Origin: Dipteris shenzhenensis
Taxonomy: Eukaryota; Polypodiophyta; Polypodiopsida; Gleicheniales
Direction: 5' to 3' (one strand)
NCBI GenBank assembly: GCA_047967505.1
Contig: CM106540.1
DNA length: 64,000 nt
Shown here: one piece after another, positions 19,702 to 30,864 of the stretch
How positions within the stretch are numbered: position 1 is the stretch's first letter
Layout: every line of letters starts with the position of its first letter
Made by a program: the position numbers and the translations under genes
The notes under the pieces: model-generated
Databases searched by the model: none
Seen by the model: the letters and a program-made list of their open reading frames with translations, nothing else
What the model was told of the DNA's origin: nothing

Positions 19702-20465
19702 ATGGTGTCTGATGCTCTTTCACAGATTGTCACTGAAAAGCTTGACAAGAACAACTTCCCAGCATGGAAGTTTAGAATGACGAATTTCCTTAAGAAAAAA
19801 GGCTATAGGGAGTTCATTACTGGAGCTGAATAAGAATTACTTATTCCTAATGTTCCCAATCAACAGGAGTTGCAGGCATTTAAAGGCTAGCATGAGAGAG
19901 CCATAAAAGTTATGTACTGGCTGTCTATACGCAAGACAAGAAAATGCAGCTCAAGCAGAAGTTGCATAACGTGTAGAGAGAAAATATGGGCATCAATGAC
20001 TACCACATGAAGGTGAAGAAGATTGCAGATGCACTTGCTTCCATTGGGTTGCCAGTGGAAGATGATGATTTAGTTTCTGTGACCTTGAATGGTCTAGGAA
20101 AGGATTATGCACAATTCTGGACATCCATTGCCATCCATGAGAATTTTCTTGATTTTGGGGAGTTGATTGCTCTTCTAATTTCTGAAGAGCAAAGAAATGG
20201 TGGTGCATCCTCTTCAGGAGGAACTTCAAAAGAAACTATCTTCTACTCAAATGCTGGAAGAGGTAGAGGCAAAGGTAGAGTAGGCCGATCTGGAGGCTAT
20301 GGCAAAAATCAGAATATGCAGCAAATTCAAGAAAGAATGCAGGCCCAAAATATTGTTGCAGGATTGCCTAAGTTCAAGGTTGCAGAAATGCATAAGGTAT
20401 GTGAAGCCTATCAATTTGGAAAACAGGCAAGGAACCCATTTCCTAGACATGTTCAAGAGAGTTAG
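19702..20465 (+). pseudogene. Copia B gag fused to the integrase zinc region by deletion
   Basis: ATG 19702 opens MVSDALSQIVTEKLDKNNFP and WKFRMTNFLKKKGYREFI, the usual start of copia gag. Stops occur at TAA 19831, TAG 19888 and TAG 19974, with a frameshift between the last two. The open block 19986-20465 continues the capsid (NDYHMKVKKIADALASIGLP, LNGLGKDYAQFW) and a Gly/Arg-rich tail. It then passes, near residue 120, straight into AGLPKFKV...VCEAYQFGKQARNPFPRH, the gag-pre-integrase region that normally follows the protease. The CCHC knuckle and the Asp-Ser-Gly protease are therefore absent: an internal deletion inferred from the missing order. Confidence 0.8.
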
Positions 20466-21226
20466 AGGCCATTGGAATTAATACACTCTTATGTGTGGAC
20501 TACTAAAGCTGCATCTATTAGAGGCTATCATTATTTTCACTTTTATTGATGACTATAGCAGAAAAGTTTGGGTGTATTTTATGAAAGATAAAAGTGAAGT
20601 GTTTGGGCATTTCAAAGCTTTTAAAGCCACAGTTGAAAAAGAAACAGCTTGCAAATAAAATGCCTAAGGTCATATGGAGGGGGAGAGTACCTCTCAAATG
20701 AGTTTGCAAGGTTCTTGCAGGAGCATAGCATGAAGCAGCAATATTCATGCAGTCATACCCCACAGCAAAATGGACTTTGCAGAAAGGAAAAATAGGCATA
20801 TTGGAGAGGTACCTCATGCCATGCTAAATGAAAAAGACTTGCTAGATTATTATTGGGCTGAAGCAGTTGCTACAACAGTCTACATAATGGAACAGGACTC
20901 CCACTGTAGCAATACATGGCATAACGCCAGAGGAGAGGTATACTGGTAGGAAACTAGATATTTCTCATTTGAAATTTTTTGGTTCCATTGCCTATGTTCA
21001 TGTGCCAGATGAGTTGAGATCCAAGTTGAATCCAAAAGCTGAGAAGTGCATCTTTATTGGTTATTCTCTACAGCAAAAAGGGTATAGATGCTATAACCCT
21101 TCTACTCATAAGTTTACAGTGAGCAGAGATGTTGTTTTTGATGAGATGAGCGACTGGTATAAACCAGTAAATGTGATTGATGATGTAGATGCACAAGATG
21201 GTAATGCTGCACAAAATTCACAGTAG
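20466..21226 (+). pseudogene. Copia B integrase core, frameshifted
   Basis: Fragments in several frames cover the core: a stretch with [19 protein letters not shown], a GGGEYLSNEFARF block with the second acid, and a HTPQQNG motif. After further indels, the last block (20969-21226) reads KFFGSIAYVHVPDELRSKLN and IFIGYSLQQKGYRCY, the C-terminal copia landmarks. It ends at TAG 21224-21226, where the family normally reads on. Confidence 0.8.
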
Positions 21227-21253
21227 CAATCACAAAATATTAGTGGACATGTA

Positions 21254-22400
21254 GTGTCCTCTAGCAGTGGTTCACATACTTTGCCATGGACAGGCACATT
21301 GAGATCAAGAGAATGTCCTCAAAGCAATGCAGATAGTGGTATGCAAGTATCACAAAAAGGAAAAGAGAAAGTAGATCAGCCCATGGTTGATGTGAATGCA
21401 AGTCACTCTTATGTTGATGGTGCATCCAGTGGCTCACAACAGAGCCTTGATGATGAGTTGGGTATCCCTTCTATTGTTACACCTACAGTAAGGAAGACAA
21501 GGGATGTTTTGAGAGCACCTGGTAGTGAGCCTATTTTGCGGAGGTCTACCAGAGCTAGGTATCCTGTGGATAGGCTAAAATATGATGGATTTATAGCCAT
21601 TCACTATGCCTATATGGTCAAAGTGATACATGAACCAGAACCCACTTCTTTTGAGCAAGCCATGGGAAAAGAAAAATGGCAAAAAGCCATGGATGAAGAA
21701 ATTGATGCCTTGGAAGCAAATGCTACATGGGAATCGGTGCCTTTGCCTAAAGACAAGAATGCAATTAGCTGCAAGTGGGTTTATAAGGTGAAGCACAATG
21801 TAGATGGTTCTGTGAACAGATATAAGGCAAGATTAGTTGTCAAGGGGTATGCACAGACATATGGCATTGATTATGAAGAAACATTCAATCCGGTTGCAAG
21901 GATGGCAACCGTAAGAGCAGTCATTGCCATGGCTGCATCAAAGGGATGGTCTTTGCATCAGATAGATGTAAAGAATGCCTTCTTGCATGGTGATTTGCAA
22001 GAAGAGGTCTATATGGACTAGCCACAAGGTTATGTTCATGTTGTTCATCCTGAGTTTGTTTGCAGGTTGAAGAAAGCCTTATATGGCTTGAAGCAAGCAC
22101 CTAGAGTATGGTCTGATAAGATAGGACAGTATCTTGTCACTATTGGCTTTCAAATTTCCAAGGCAGATTTCTCACTTTGTGAGAAAAACAGAGAAAGGTA
22201 TTATGCTGCTTATCATTTATGTTGATGATTTGATCATCACAGGTGATAGTGATGAAGATATCCTTCATGTGAAAATGCTATTGAAGCAGAAGTTTGAGAT
22301 GAAGGATTTGGGAGAGCTACGTTACTTCTTGGGCATTAAGGTGATTAGATCCACAAGTGGGATATGGCTCTTATAGACGCAGTATGGATTGGACACGCTG
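21254..22400 (+). pseudogene. Copia B reverse transcriptase (RVT_2)
   Basis: The block 21254-22021 ends with the fingers and palm: [43 protein letters not shown] and [18 protein letters not shown], containing the first catalytic Asp. TAG 22019-22021 interrupts it just before PQGYVHVVHPEF and LKKALYGLKQAPRVW. After a frameshift near 22180 the YVDD box appears (IIYVDDLIITGDSDED), then KFEMKDLGELRYFLGIKV. A further TAG lies at 22374-22376. Confidence 0.9.
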
Positions 22401-23092
22401 TCCAAATATGGGATGACAGGCTGTAAGCGTATTTCAATTCCTTTGGAGCAGAATGTGAAGCTGAGCACAGATGCAGGTGAGCTTCTGGAAGACCCTACTA
22501 TGTACAGATGCATAGTAGGATGTTTGATTTATATGACTATTGGTAAGTCAGTTTATGCAGGCTCTAAGGAAACCGCATTTGGATGCAGCTAGACGCATAC
22601 TGAGGTATGTGAAGTCCACATTGCAGTATGGACTATTTTATGAGACTGGGGTTCAAATACAGTTGCATGGATACACTGATGTTGATTAGGCTAGTAGTAT
22701 TTCTGATAGACGATCTACCAGTGGATATATGTTCTCTTTTGGGAGTGCTACAGTCACTTAGAGTAGCAAGAAACAGCCTACAGTTGCCTTGTCGAGCACA
22801 CAGAGGCTGAGGACAGGGGTGCAACAACGGCTGCATGTGAGGTAGCTTGGTTGCATAAGCTACTTTATGATATGCATCAGTCTACAGATGGGCCAATTGT
22901 CATTTATTGTGACAACATGAGCAATATACACTTGGCAAATAACCCAGTCTATCATGCTAGAACAAAGCACATTGAGGTGCATTATCACTTTGTGCGGGAG
23001 AAGGTTCTAGTAGGTCTTATTGATCTAGTTTATGTCAGCACAGAGGATCAGGTAGCTGACATATTCACGAAGGGCTGACATATTCACAAAGG
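22401..23092 (+). pseudogene. Copia B RNase H
   Basis: Motifs in order: NVKLSTDAGELLEDPTMYR and GCLIYMTIGKS (connection), LHGYTDVD with a TAG (22687-22689) at the position usually Trp, RRSTSGYMFSFGSATVT with a second TAG (22759-22761) again at a usual Trp, PTVALSSTEAE, then VIYCDNMSNIHLANNPVYHA and TKHIEVHYHFVREK, ending QVADIFTKG. Acidic residues are largely kept. The end is marked by a 20-bp-scale tandem duplication (gctgacatattcac twice, 23055-23092). Confidence 0.9.
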
Positions 23093-23158
23093 CATTGGGC
23101 GTAGAGAAGCTGCGCAAGTTCAGAGACCTACTTGGTGTGCAGGAATTGGGATTGAGCT

Positions 23159-23168
23159 CGAGGGGGAG
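23159..23168 (+). promoter_or_regulatory. Copia B polypurine tract
   Basis: agggggag directly precedes the 3' LTR; it primes plus-strand DNA in LTR elements. Confidence 0.8.
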
Positions 23169-23524
23169 TGTTGAGATATCGAGCTCCACTCATGACATGC
23201 CAGGGTGACCGTTGTGCATTTATGTCACCGACTTGTTAGCTATAGATGCAGGTGGTACACCGCCCATGAATAATAGCTAGATGTCAGCTATCTTTATGTA
23301 CTCTAGTTAGTGGCTCACTTAGTATGCCACCTTAGTTAGCTGAGTTTGGTTTGAGACCCACATATAGGGTTCACCTATCCTTTTGTACTTAGAGAGAGTT
23401 CTTTTGGCTTTCACAACTAAGGAGAGAAAAACTGTTTTCAGCCTCCACCTTTGTGTGTATTCCCCCATTGTGTATGTGAGAAAGCCGTAAGTGAGACTCC
23501 TCCTTCTCTCCCACTCTCTTCACA
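23169..23524 (+). mobile_element. Copia B 3' LTR
   Basis: 356 bp, TGTTGAGATATC to CTCTTCACA, followed by the gtctt duplication at 23525-23529. Confidence 0.92.
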
Positions 23525-23830
23525 GTCTTTAGGTGTTCTCTTGTTTCCCTTATAGTGCCTTTGTGTTTGCCACTCCATCCCCCTTCACTCTCTTCTTCCC
23601 TTCTCCTTCTCCCTCCCTTCTCCCCTCTCTTCTCCCCTCTCCCCCTTCCCTCTTTCTCTCGTGGAAACACATTGCAACAATCCGAAATGTGCTTGCATGA
23701 CACAAGTGGACGGCTTGTGCTTGCATTGCTCTCACAAGGAGTAGCTTGAAGTGGAGGCTCCGTCGGCATTCCTTCAAGATCCCCACGACACATGAGTCAC
23801 TGTCGAGACTACACAACATCCCAAAATTTT
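23525..23830 (+). repeat. Repeat R1, right part
   Basis: Continues R1 after the copia B insertion: 'tagtgcctttg', a CT-rich stretch, 'attgctctcacaaggagtag'-like and 'atccccacgacacatgagtc'-like blocks match the reverse complement of 48840-49100. Confidence 0.65.
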
Positions 23831-24056
23831 AGTGTACCACGTGCATTCAAAAGAAGGGGTCTTTTAATGCCACTTTTGGAAATAATTTAATGGGTTTACA
23901 GTAATAGGAGGGGGTTTTTATTCAACTTTAAAAAAAAATACATTAGTTCATAAGTAAAGAGGGGTTATTCTTTTGGGGAAATTTTTTTAGGGGAGTGGTT
24001 TTTTTAATACCCCTTGAACGCACGTGATACCTAGGATTTCTTAGTGATGCACCCCC
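23831..24056. mobile_element. Probable second, diverged member of the CACGTG-subterminal MITE family
   Basis: Left end has ccacgtgcattcaa and right end ttgaacgcacgtgata, an inverted pair matching the subterminal motifs of the MITE at 15089-15335 (its right side reads the same 16 bases). The right end continues tagtgatgcaccccccaag, resembling that element's agtgacccccc end. The left terminus is diverged and I cannot define a target duplication. Confidence 0.5.
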
Positions 24057-24600
24057 CAAGGGCACGTTCCTTAGAATTATAATTTTTGGAGAGTAAGTGT
24101 GTCAACTCTCCCCCCACAAAACTATGTGGTTTTGTGCTAAATGCAAAGTACTATAAGCCAAATGCAAAGTACTATGTGCCAAATTTAAACTACTATGTGC
24201 AAAATTCAAATTGCTTTGTCCTAAATGCATATTAAACTAAACCCAAGGAAGAGCATGTTTCCTGGTCTTAAAATTTTTGGAGAAGAAATGTGCCAACTCT
24301 CCCCCAAATGTGTGGTCATATGCTAAATGCAAAGTACTATAATCCAAATGCAAAGTGCTATGTGTGAAATTAAAATTGCTATGTGTAAAATTCAAATTGC
24401 TTTGCGCTAAATGCAAATTGAAATGAACCCTAAGAAAGGGGGAACTCCTTGGTCTTGAGAGGAAGTGTGCAAACTACAAATATGTGATTATGTGCTAGAT
24501 GCAAAGTACTATGTGCATAATGCAAAGTGCTATATGCAGAATACAAAGTGTTGCTTGCCATATTTCAATTTCTATGTGCAAAATTAAATTTTCTAAAATC
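24057..24600. repeat. Tandem repeats with 'aatgcaaagtactatgtgc' motif
   Basis: Three diverged units of about 180-190 bp (starting near 24057, 24245 and 24430), each with 'cttggtcttaaaatttttgg'-like and 'caactctcccccaa'-like lead-ins. Inside each are 20-30 bp repeats of 'tgctaaatgcaaagtactat'. No gene. Confidence 0.65.
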
Positions 24601-25289
24601 AAAACGTGTGGTTATATGCTAAAATTACAAAATTCAAATAATACATATTTTGCAGTCAATACAGTTACCTACCAGATCTGCTTACAATCTTCTTTGTGCT
24701 ATCTACATGTACAAAAGAGTCACACTTACCTTTTGCAACTAGGTTGATGCACAATCAGGTGTAGCCAATTGCGAAACTATCTTTGGGGCAATTTTGGGGC
24801 CACGATGCGATGCGCTGGTGGGTGATATTTTGAATTTAGGGTGGACTCATGCTCTCACTAGAACAATGATTGCCAAACTGGCATAATAATGAGACACAAT
24901 ATGTCAAGACTTGTTCTTAACACTGCAGAGCTCGACACATGTCACTACATGAGCAGTTTTGCCTTATTTCGCACAGTCTCTGTGTTGCATCTTTGTACAT
25001 TAGACTATTCATAGTCTATCCTATCATCTACCCGCTACTCAGCACTTTTCATCTACCTGCATCTCACCACTTGTCATCTACCCATAGCTCACCACTTGTC
25101 ATCTATGCGTAGCTCTCCCACATTGATCTAGATTCACAACCACCGCGTTGACGTCAGCTTGGTGCTACCACCGTGGTGACTCCTTGAGGTGGATGTAGCT
25201 ACTCCTAATTAAACCATAGAAAATATATTTACATCAATTGGCTAGGTTACATGAGACCCACATTCAAAGTCCCACAATTGTTCATATAT
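24601..25289. other. No gene; short 30-bp tandem repeat
   Basis: About 25020-25115 has four diverged copies of a roughly 30-bp unit (tcatctacc..tagctcaccacttg). The remainder shows no supported feature. Confidence 0.5.
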
Positions 25290-25960
25290 TTTGCATCGAG
25301 TTTAAAACAAGTGGTTAAAAGTTATTCCTACACGAAGAAACATGTATTTCCTTGTGAAATTACCACATTTAGTGTGGGTTGCAATTATTTCTAAACCAAG
25401 GAAAATGTATTTCCTCGCAACAACCACATTGGTTCTATTGAGTGTGGTGGTTGCACAAATTTAAACATTTTCCTTTGTTTAAAAGCTCATCCTAAATGAA
25501 TAAAACACATTTTCCTTCATTTTAAATTTAAAGCAAATGAAGGAAAACATGTTTCCTTGTGCAACCACCATGCTGGTTCTATTTAGTGGGGGTTATAATT
25601 AATTCTAAACCAAGGAAAATGTATCTCCTTGCAACCACCATGCTGGTTCTTACACTGGTTCTTGTGCTGGGTTACACTTAATTCTAGACCAAGGAAAATG
25701 TATCTCCTTGCAACCACCACACTGGTTCTTACATTGGTTCTTGGAACTATTTCAGTGCCACTTGCGGTTACTCTAAAACTAAGGAAAATATATTTTTGTA
25801 TGCAACCATCATGATGATTCTATTTTAGTGCGAGTTGCAATTAATCATAAACCAAGGAAAATGTATTTCCTTGCAGCCATTGTGTTGGCTCTTAAAACTA
25901 TTTTAATGATGCTTGCAGTTAATCCTAAGAACAAGGAAGATGTGTTTCCTTGTACATCAA
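25290..25960. repeat. Tandem repeats with AAGGAAAATGTATTTCCTT palindrome
   Basis: Roughly eight diverged units of 60-90 bp, each with 'accaaggaaaatgtatttcc', itself an imperfect palindrome, followed by 'ttgcaaccaccatgctggtt'-like sequence. Small open frames reflect the repeat. Confidence 0.7.
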
Positions 25961-26332
25961 TTGCTTGTGTAATGACTGCAACCAGCAGCGATAGTGATAA
26001 TAGTATTATTTATATTAAAGTTGAAACTTAAAAGAGATTACACCTAGCCAATATAACAACTCAGCCATTGATGAGAGAAAAAGTTGACCAAAGAGATTAC
26101 ATCCACATACAACTTATAACAACTCAGCAATTATTGTTGAGAGCCTCATCACATCCAACAACTTAGCAATTGCTAAGCGCCTCATCAAGCAAAAAATGAA
26201 AAAAGAGAAATTACATTTACATTGAAAGATAGTTTATTAAAACTATCAACTCAGCAATGGTTGACAGCCTCATGGAGCAAAAATTGAATAAAAGAGATTA
26301 CATTTATAAAAACTCATCAACTTTTGAGAGCC
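25961..26332. repeat. Tandem repeats with 'agagattacat..aactcagcaat'
   Basis: Three to four diverged units of about 70-95 bp sharing 'aaagagattacat', 'aactcagcaatt' and 'gagagcctcatca'. No gene. Confidence 0.6.
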
Positions 26333-27119
26333 TTAGATCCCCCCCAACAACACCAGAAGGAAATTGAGCCGAAGCGATGGTGTGGTAGTCCTCACCCGGG
26401 ATAATATAAGGGACCAAATCTTAAGCCTATCAAACAACGCATACCTTTGCCATTGACCTTTAATAAAACCAGGAATATGAGAAAGCATATTACTTGTACT
26501 GGTAGGCCAAGCCAACCAAGAGAGATCAATCCCTGAATCAGTGATCCACCCACATAAGTCCAAAGGTCACCATACCACATTGCCTGTAGGCCAATCATAA
26601 ATGTGGTAACAACAAATCTAGCCTCTTTTTGAGTCAACAGCCAACATATCAGGGGAATTCTAAACTCCCAAGTATTCCAGTGACCTCTTTAAAATAGGCT
26701 GATGACAGATCTCATGGCTAGTCTCTTGCACTCTCGCAAACCTCTTGACACAGTCTGACCACTTGCTTCTTACAAATTTTGACCTCCTTGTAGGTGCACA
26801 GTAACTCCTCCTTGTGCTCCAAGGTTTCCTCATCTTCACCTTCTCTCTCATTATACCTTCGAGCTTGCTCCATTTCCTACACAAAAACTTATATCATAAC
26901 CCAGGTTGAATGATTCATGAAACCAAGAAAAAGGATAGAATATTTGAACACCCTCTCCACGATGTTCATATCAAACGACCAAGCATGCAACATGTTGTCT
27001 TTGTAGTCCATGTCCATGGGCTTAGGTTCTTGCCTTTTCTCATCAAGAAGGCATCTTAGATAAGAAAATAGGTGTTGGAAGGTTCTTGGATAGTAGGCCA
27101 TGAGCTGTAGGAAGGAGAG
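26333..27119 (-). pseudogene. Unrecognised decayed reading frame
   Basis: Not recognised. From the minus strand at 27101 the frame opens MAYYPRTFQHLFSYLRCLLD and runs 70 codons to TAA at 26889. The same frame then continues through TAG, TAG and TGA into a highly charged, probably helical stretch (YNEREGEDEETLEHKEELL, YKEVKICKKQVVRLCQEV). Further left, other frames give hydrophobic and Trp-rich segments (TTFMIGLQAMWYGDLWTYVG; ITDSGIDLSWLAWPTSTS) ending near 26333. Most stops could be Gln or Arg codons changed by C to T. The opening and charged parts look like real protein; joining all parts into one gene is uncertain. Confidence 0.35.
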
Positions 27120-27760
27120 GCGACTAGGAAAAGAGGATGTTAAGGGAAAGTTTGGGGTAGAGAGACTGTAGCAAAAGAGAAGAGCACAGGTGGATGCGAG
27201 AAAAGTAGCCTCATGTTTGAGGCCACCGTTAAATACACCTTAAACTAATCAAAATCCGAGCCACCGCAATGACTGGAGGCTTGGTTGTGCCATCCAAATA
27301 ATCATGAGCCATCTTAATTAACTACCTTAAATTAATCAAAATTTGAGCCACCGCATTATGATTGGAGGCCTAGTTGTGCCATCCAAATAATCATGAGACA
27401 TCTTAATAAGATACCTTAAATTAATCAAAATCTGAGCTAGCGTGGTGACTAGTACTTAATTGCACTAGAAAGATTTTGCCCAAAAAATAATTGAATGCAA
27501 GCCCGGCATGCAATCACATGCCACCGCAGGGAGACTTGTGATTAACTGCAGTACGACGCCCAAATAATCATGAAGGAGCCACCATGCTGGGATGTGCAAA
27601 TAATCATGCAGGACCGTATGGAAGGGAAAGATTGCCCACGTCATAGATGCATCCAATGCACCCTTAGGTCACATGGTAAGCTTGGTGGTGCCATCCAAAT
27701 AATCACGAAGAAGCCATCATGCCGATGAGTGGTAATTAAGTGGTAATTCAATTGCATGCA
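27120..27760. repeat. Tandem repeats, 90-110 bp units
   Basis: Units share 'ttaaattaatcaaaat', 'gagccaccgca', 'gtgccatccaaataatcatg' and 'agccatcttaat'. Four to five diverged copies lie between about 27225 and 27720. No gene. Confidence 0.65.
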
Positions 27761-29139
27761 AGCCACCATGGAGTGCATTCTCCTTTGGCTCTTAGTTCTC
27801 TTGTTTTGGACTCTTTTCCCAAACCAATCACCTCCACTTGATATTGACCTAGTAGACTAAAAAATGGGTGTTTTTGAAACACTATATATATCTATCTTTG
27901 CAAATTATGATCTTTAGAAGCAAAGGTGTAGGTATAGTGAGTGGGAAAGAGAATGTGATAGGAGACATGTGACACACCCCTTAATATGTGGCCACATAGG
28001 GGTTGATCCTTACATGCCCGCCTAATGCTTGTGCCTACTATTACTAGCTATTTTTTAAAATTTATAATTAATTCTTTAATTATTAATTTCTATTCTTTTT
28101 TATTAATTTCTTAATTATTAATTAATTTTTATTATTATTCCTTTTCTATTACTAAATAATTTTTTGATTAATTATTAACTTATTGGTTTTTATTCCTTTT
28201 TGTTAATTCCTTAATTATTAATTACTTTATTACTAACTAGTTTTCTACTTAATTAATAATTAATTTCTTAATTTAAACTTAATTATTAATAGATAGAACT
28301 CAAGAGTTGTTCATATCAACATAGAGGTGGTGTAAAGATACACCATTTTGGAAAATGATGTATAAGATCATCGAGAGGGGACTGCCACATAGGGACATAA
28401 CTTCTATATGCTTCGAAATCTCTTTCTGAGTCATCAGACTCTGTTATTGCATCATTAGTCGGATCAAGTCTACCCAAACAATGTTTGATATGTGCGAAGC
28501 TGCTATCAGAACGGCTTATCACCCTTCCTGCCACAAAATTTACGAGGCAAAATGCATTGCATAGCTTCTTCCATATCTTCAGCTATAGTGGACTCTCTAG
28601 CAAATGCAACGTTGAAAGTGACACAAGCTCATGGGATCAACACTCTGCATTTGCCCAAATGCAACCACTTCATTTTTTCTATATAATACCACATCTAAAC
28701 CCTCTTCAAGAGTAAAATCATGCATTGGAAACAAAGATCATTTAATTTAGTAATGAAAAAATAATAATTTAATTTCTTCTAAAATAATAAAAGTGTTTAG
28801 GATCTAAATTCTAACCCTAAACTCTAAAGACTAAAATAATATATTTAGTTAATATATGTTTATTTAAAGAGTATTTAAATTAGGATTTAAATATAATATT
28901 TGTTATAGTTAATTAAAATATTTTAATATATTAAGATCCAAAATATATATTGTAATTTTTAAAAACTTTCATATAAATTGATTTAAATATATTTATTTAG
29001 TATTAAATATGGATACTTTTTTTAAATTATATTAAGAATTTAATATATTAGCATATATTAAGATTTAAAACATCTGGCATTTGGAACTCTGACACTCTGC
29101 AGCAATTATACATGTTGACCTACAATCTCACACGCGGGG

Positions 29140-29140
<1 letters not shown>
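27761..29140. other. AT-rich DNA without a supported gene
   Basis: 28040-28300 and 28730-29070 are strongly AT-rich ('ttaattattaatt' repeats). A GGTGTAT-type palindrome lies at 28328-28345 (tggtgtaaagatacacca). Nothing coding. Confidence 0.5.

Positions 29141-29142
<2 letters not shown>

Positions 29143-29192
<50 letters not shown>
29143..29192. repeat. (GA)n microsatellite
   Basis: About 24 uninterrupted GA units, followed by a purine-rich tail to about 29245. Confidence 0.9.
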
Positions 29193-29193
<1 letters not shown>

Positions 29194-29344
29194 AGAAAGA
29201 GAGAGTAAGAGAGAGCAGGAGGGGGAGGAGAGACAAGGAGAAGGGATTATATAACCTATTATATAATCCTGTGGAGTGCGTCTCTAACTCATTGTAGACA
29301 GGTCCTAGTACTTGTCGCAAGGGTGTATTTCTAACCTATGTATG

Positions 29345-29811
29345 TATCTTTGATGGACATGATGCTTTGCACAAGCCTAACTTTAGTAAGATTAAGGCCT
29401 ATGCAAAGTATCAGACACTTGTACAAAGGATCAGACACTTGGAATATCATTTACATAGTTAGACATGCATATTTCCTTGTTCACTTACTTGAGCCATGGA
29501 TCCTGCATGAGTATTAAAAGCATAAAACATGCTTCTTGTGTTTTGGATGGGCTTGATACTTTGCATAGGCCTTAATGTAAGTTCTTGCAAAGTATCGTAC
29601 CCTTGGAACATCATTTGCATGGTTGGACACACATATTTCCTTGTTTTTTTATTGAAACCCTAAACCCTAATTCTTGTGTTTTGAATGGGCATGATATTTT
29701 GCATAGGCCTTAATGTAAGTTCTTGCAAAGTTTCGTACCCTTGGAACATCATTTGCATGGTTGGACGCACATATTTCCTTGTTTTTTTATTGAAACCCTA
29801 AACCCTAATTT
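29345..29811 (+). repeat. Tandem 139-bp repeat with hairpin motif and CCCTAAA tail
   Basis: 29534-29672 and 29673-29811 are near-identical units; 29345-29500 is an older relative. Each unit has 'gatactttgcataggcctta' followed about 15 bp later by 'ttgcaaagtatcgtaccc', an imperfect inverted pair able to form a hairpin, and ends 'gaaaccctaaaccctaat'. Related units lie at 44815-45510. Confidence 0.8.
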
Positions 29812-30639
29812 AATGGTATAAAATTAGGAAAAAAATTAAAATTTACAAGTATTTTTTTTAACCCTATCTTTTTTAAATTAAATTGAAAATAAAATCAAAC
29901 TATGAAGATCTCTTTTAGTAAACCCCATTTTGAGCTATTAAATTGAAAAAAAAATCCAAATGTGAAATTATATTTTTTTGGAAAAAAATACAAAAAAGTT
30001 CAAAATCTGTAAACGTTTTTTGAAAAAAACTCATTTTTTGCTAGTAATTTAGGGGGAAATAAAAATATGTAGAAAGCCCTCATTTTGAGATATTAAATTG
30101 AAAATATCCTTCAAAAGTGAATTTATGTTTTTTGGAAAGAAATTTATTAAAAAAACAAAGTAGCAACATTTTCTTAAAATTTCTCATTTTTTGCTATTAA
30201 TTTGTTTTTTTTCCTCAAATTTAGAAATATTTAGATGAAGGTGTTGCTTAAGCCACATTTTCAAAGAAAGCCTTCTCTAAAACAACATTTTTTGCTATTA
30301 ATTTGTTTGCTTTTCTCAAATTTAGAAATATTTAGATGAAGCTGCACCTTGAAAGGAAGCCTTCTATAAAACAACATATGGCCATATGTGAATTAATCAT
30401 TTTGCTCAATTTTGTATATTTTCCCTAAATGATCTACATGTTCAAAAGAAAGAGGAGATGTGGCATACACCATATGTGAATTAATCATTTTGCTCAATTT
30501 TGTATTCTTTTTGTAAATGAGCTACATGTTCAAAAAAAAGAGGAGATGTAGCCCTTTAAAAAAAACTAATCCCGCCCATCTTTCACTCTCTTTTACACAA
30601 AATGTTTAAATTTTAAATTTTGTTCTTTTAAAATGGGCT
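29812..30639. repeat. AT-rich DNA with diverged tandem duplications
   Basis: Repeated phrases: 'ttttgctattaatttgttt' (about 30190 and 30287), 'aaatttagaaatatttagat' (about 30219 and 30318), 'ccatatgtgaattaatcatt' (about 30389 and 30470). No gene. Confidence 0.55.
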
Positions 30640-30774
30640 TCTAGCATTGAAAGGATCTCGACTGAGCACTCTTTTGGATCATAGAAACGCAAATCCTACA
30701 AATGTCAAAGCCTCCAATGTCTTGTTGGACAGAGCGAACGACCTAGTGGTGTGCAACTTTGATCTCGCAAAGAT
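30640..30774 (+). pseudogene. Receptor-like kinase catalytic-loop relic (split by LINE)
   Basis: The plus strand reads ...NPTNVKASNVLLDRANDLVV followed by CNFDLAK up to the LINE insertion. This resembles the kinase catalytic loop to DFG segment (xHRDVKxSNxLLD ... DFGLAK). The Asp of HRD and the Asp of DFG are both Asn here and Gly of DFG is Asp, all compatible with G-to-A changes. After the LINE the frame continues at 38079 as MAPELPFL then stops. Only about 45 residues survive and no other kinase subdomain is clear. The LINE target-site duplication (30759-30774) covers the DLAK codons. Confidence 0.45.
30759..30774. repeat. LINE target-site duplication, left copy
   Basis: ttgatctcgcaaagat, identical to 38064-38079. 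The final t may belong to the poly(T), so the duplication is 15-16 bp. Confidence 0.92.
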
Positions 30775-30789
30775 TTTTTTTTTTTTTTT
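30774..30789 (-). other. LINE 3' poly(A) tail
   Basis: Sixteen T on the plus strand, i.e. a poly(A) tail on the element strand, adjoining the left target-site duplication. Confidence 0.9.
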
Positions 30790-30864
30790 GCCGAAAAAAC
30801 AGTTCTAATTATATTACTTCGAGAACAAGATACAAGAGGTCAGCTTATAGCTGACGGGCTGCGT

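Larger units (their letters stand above)
18782..23524 (+). mobile_element. Ty1/copia element B, full length but defective
   Basis: A 4743-bp element with 5' LTR 18782-19142, primer-binding site at 19143, polypurine tract ending at 23168, 3' LTR 23169-23524, and a perfect 5-bp target-site duplication gtctt (18777-18781 and 23525-23529). By eye the LTRs differ at about 18 positions plus 4-bp and 1-bp indels over roughly 356 bp (about 95% identical), so insertion is not recent. The coding region has many stops and frameshifts and lacks the gag knuckle and protease. Confidence 0.92.
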
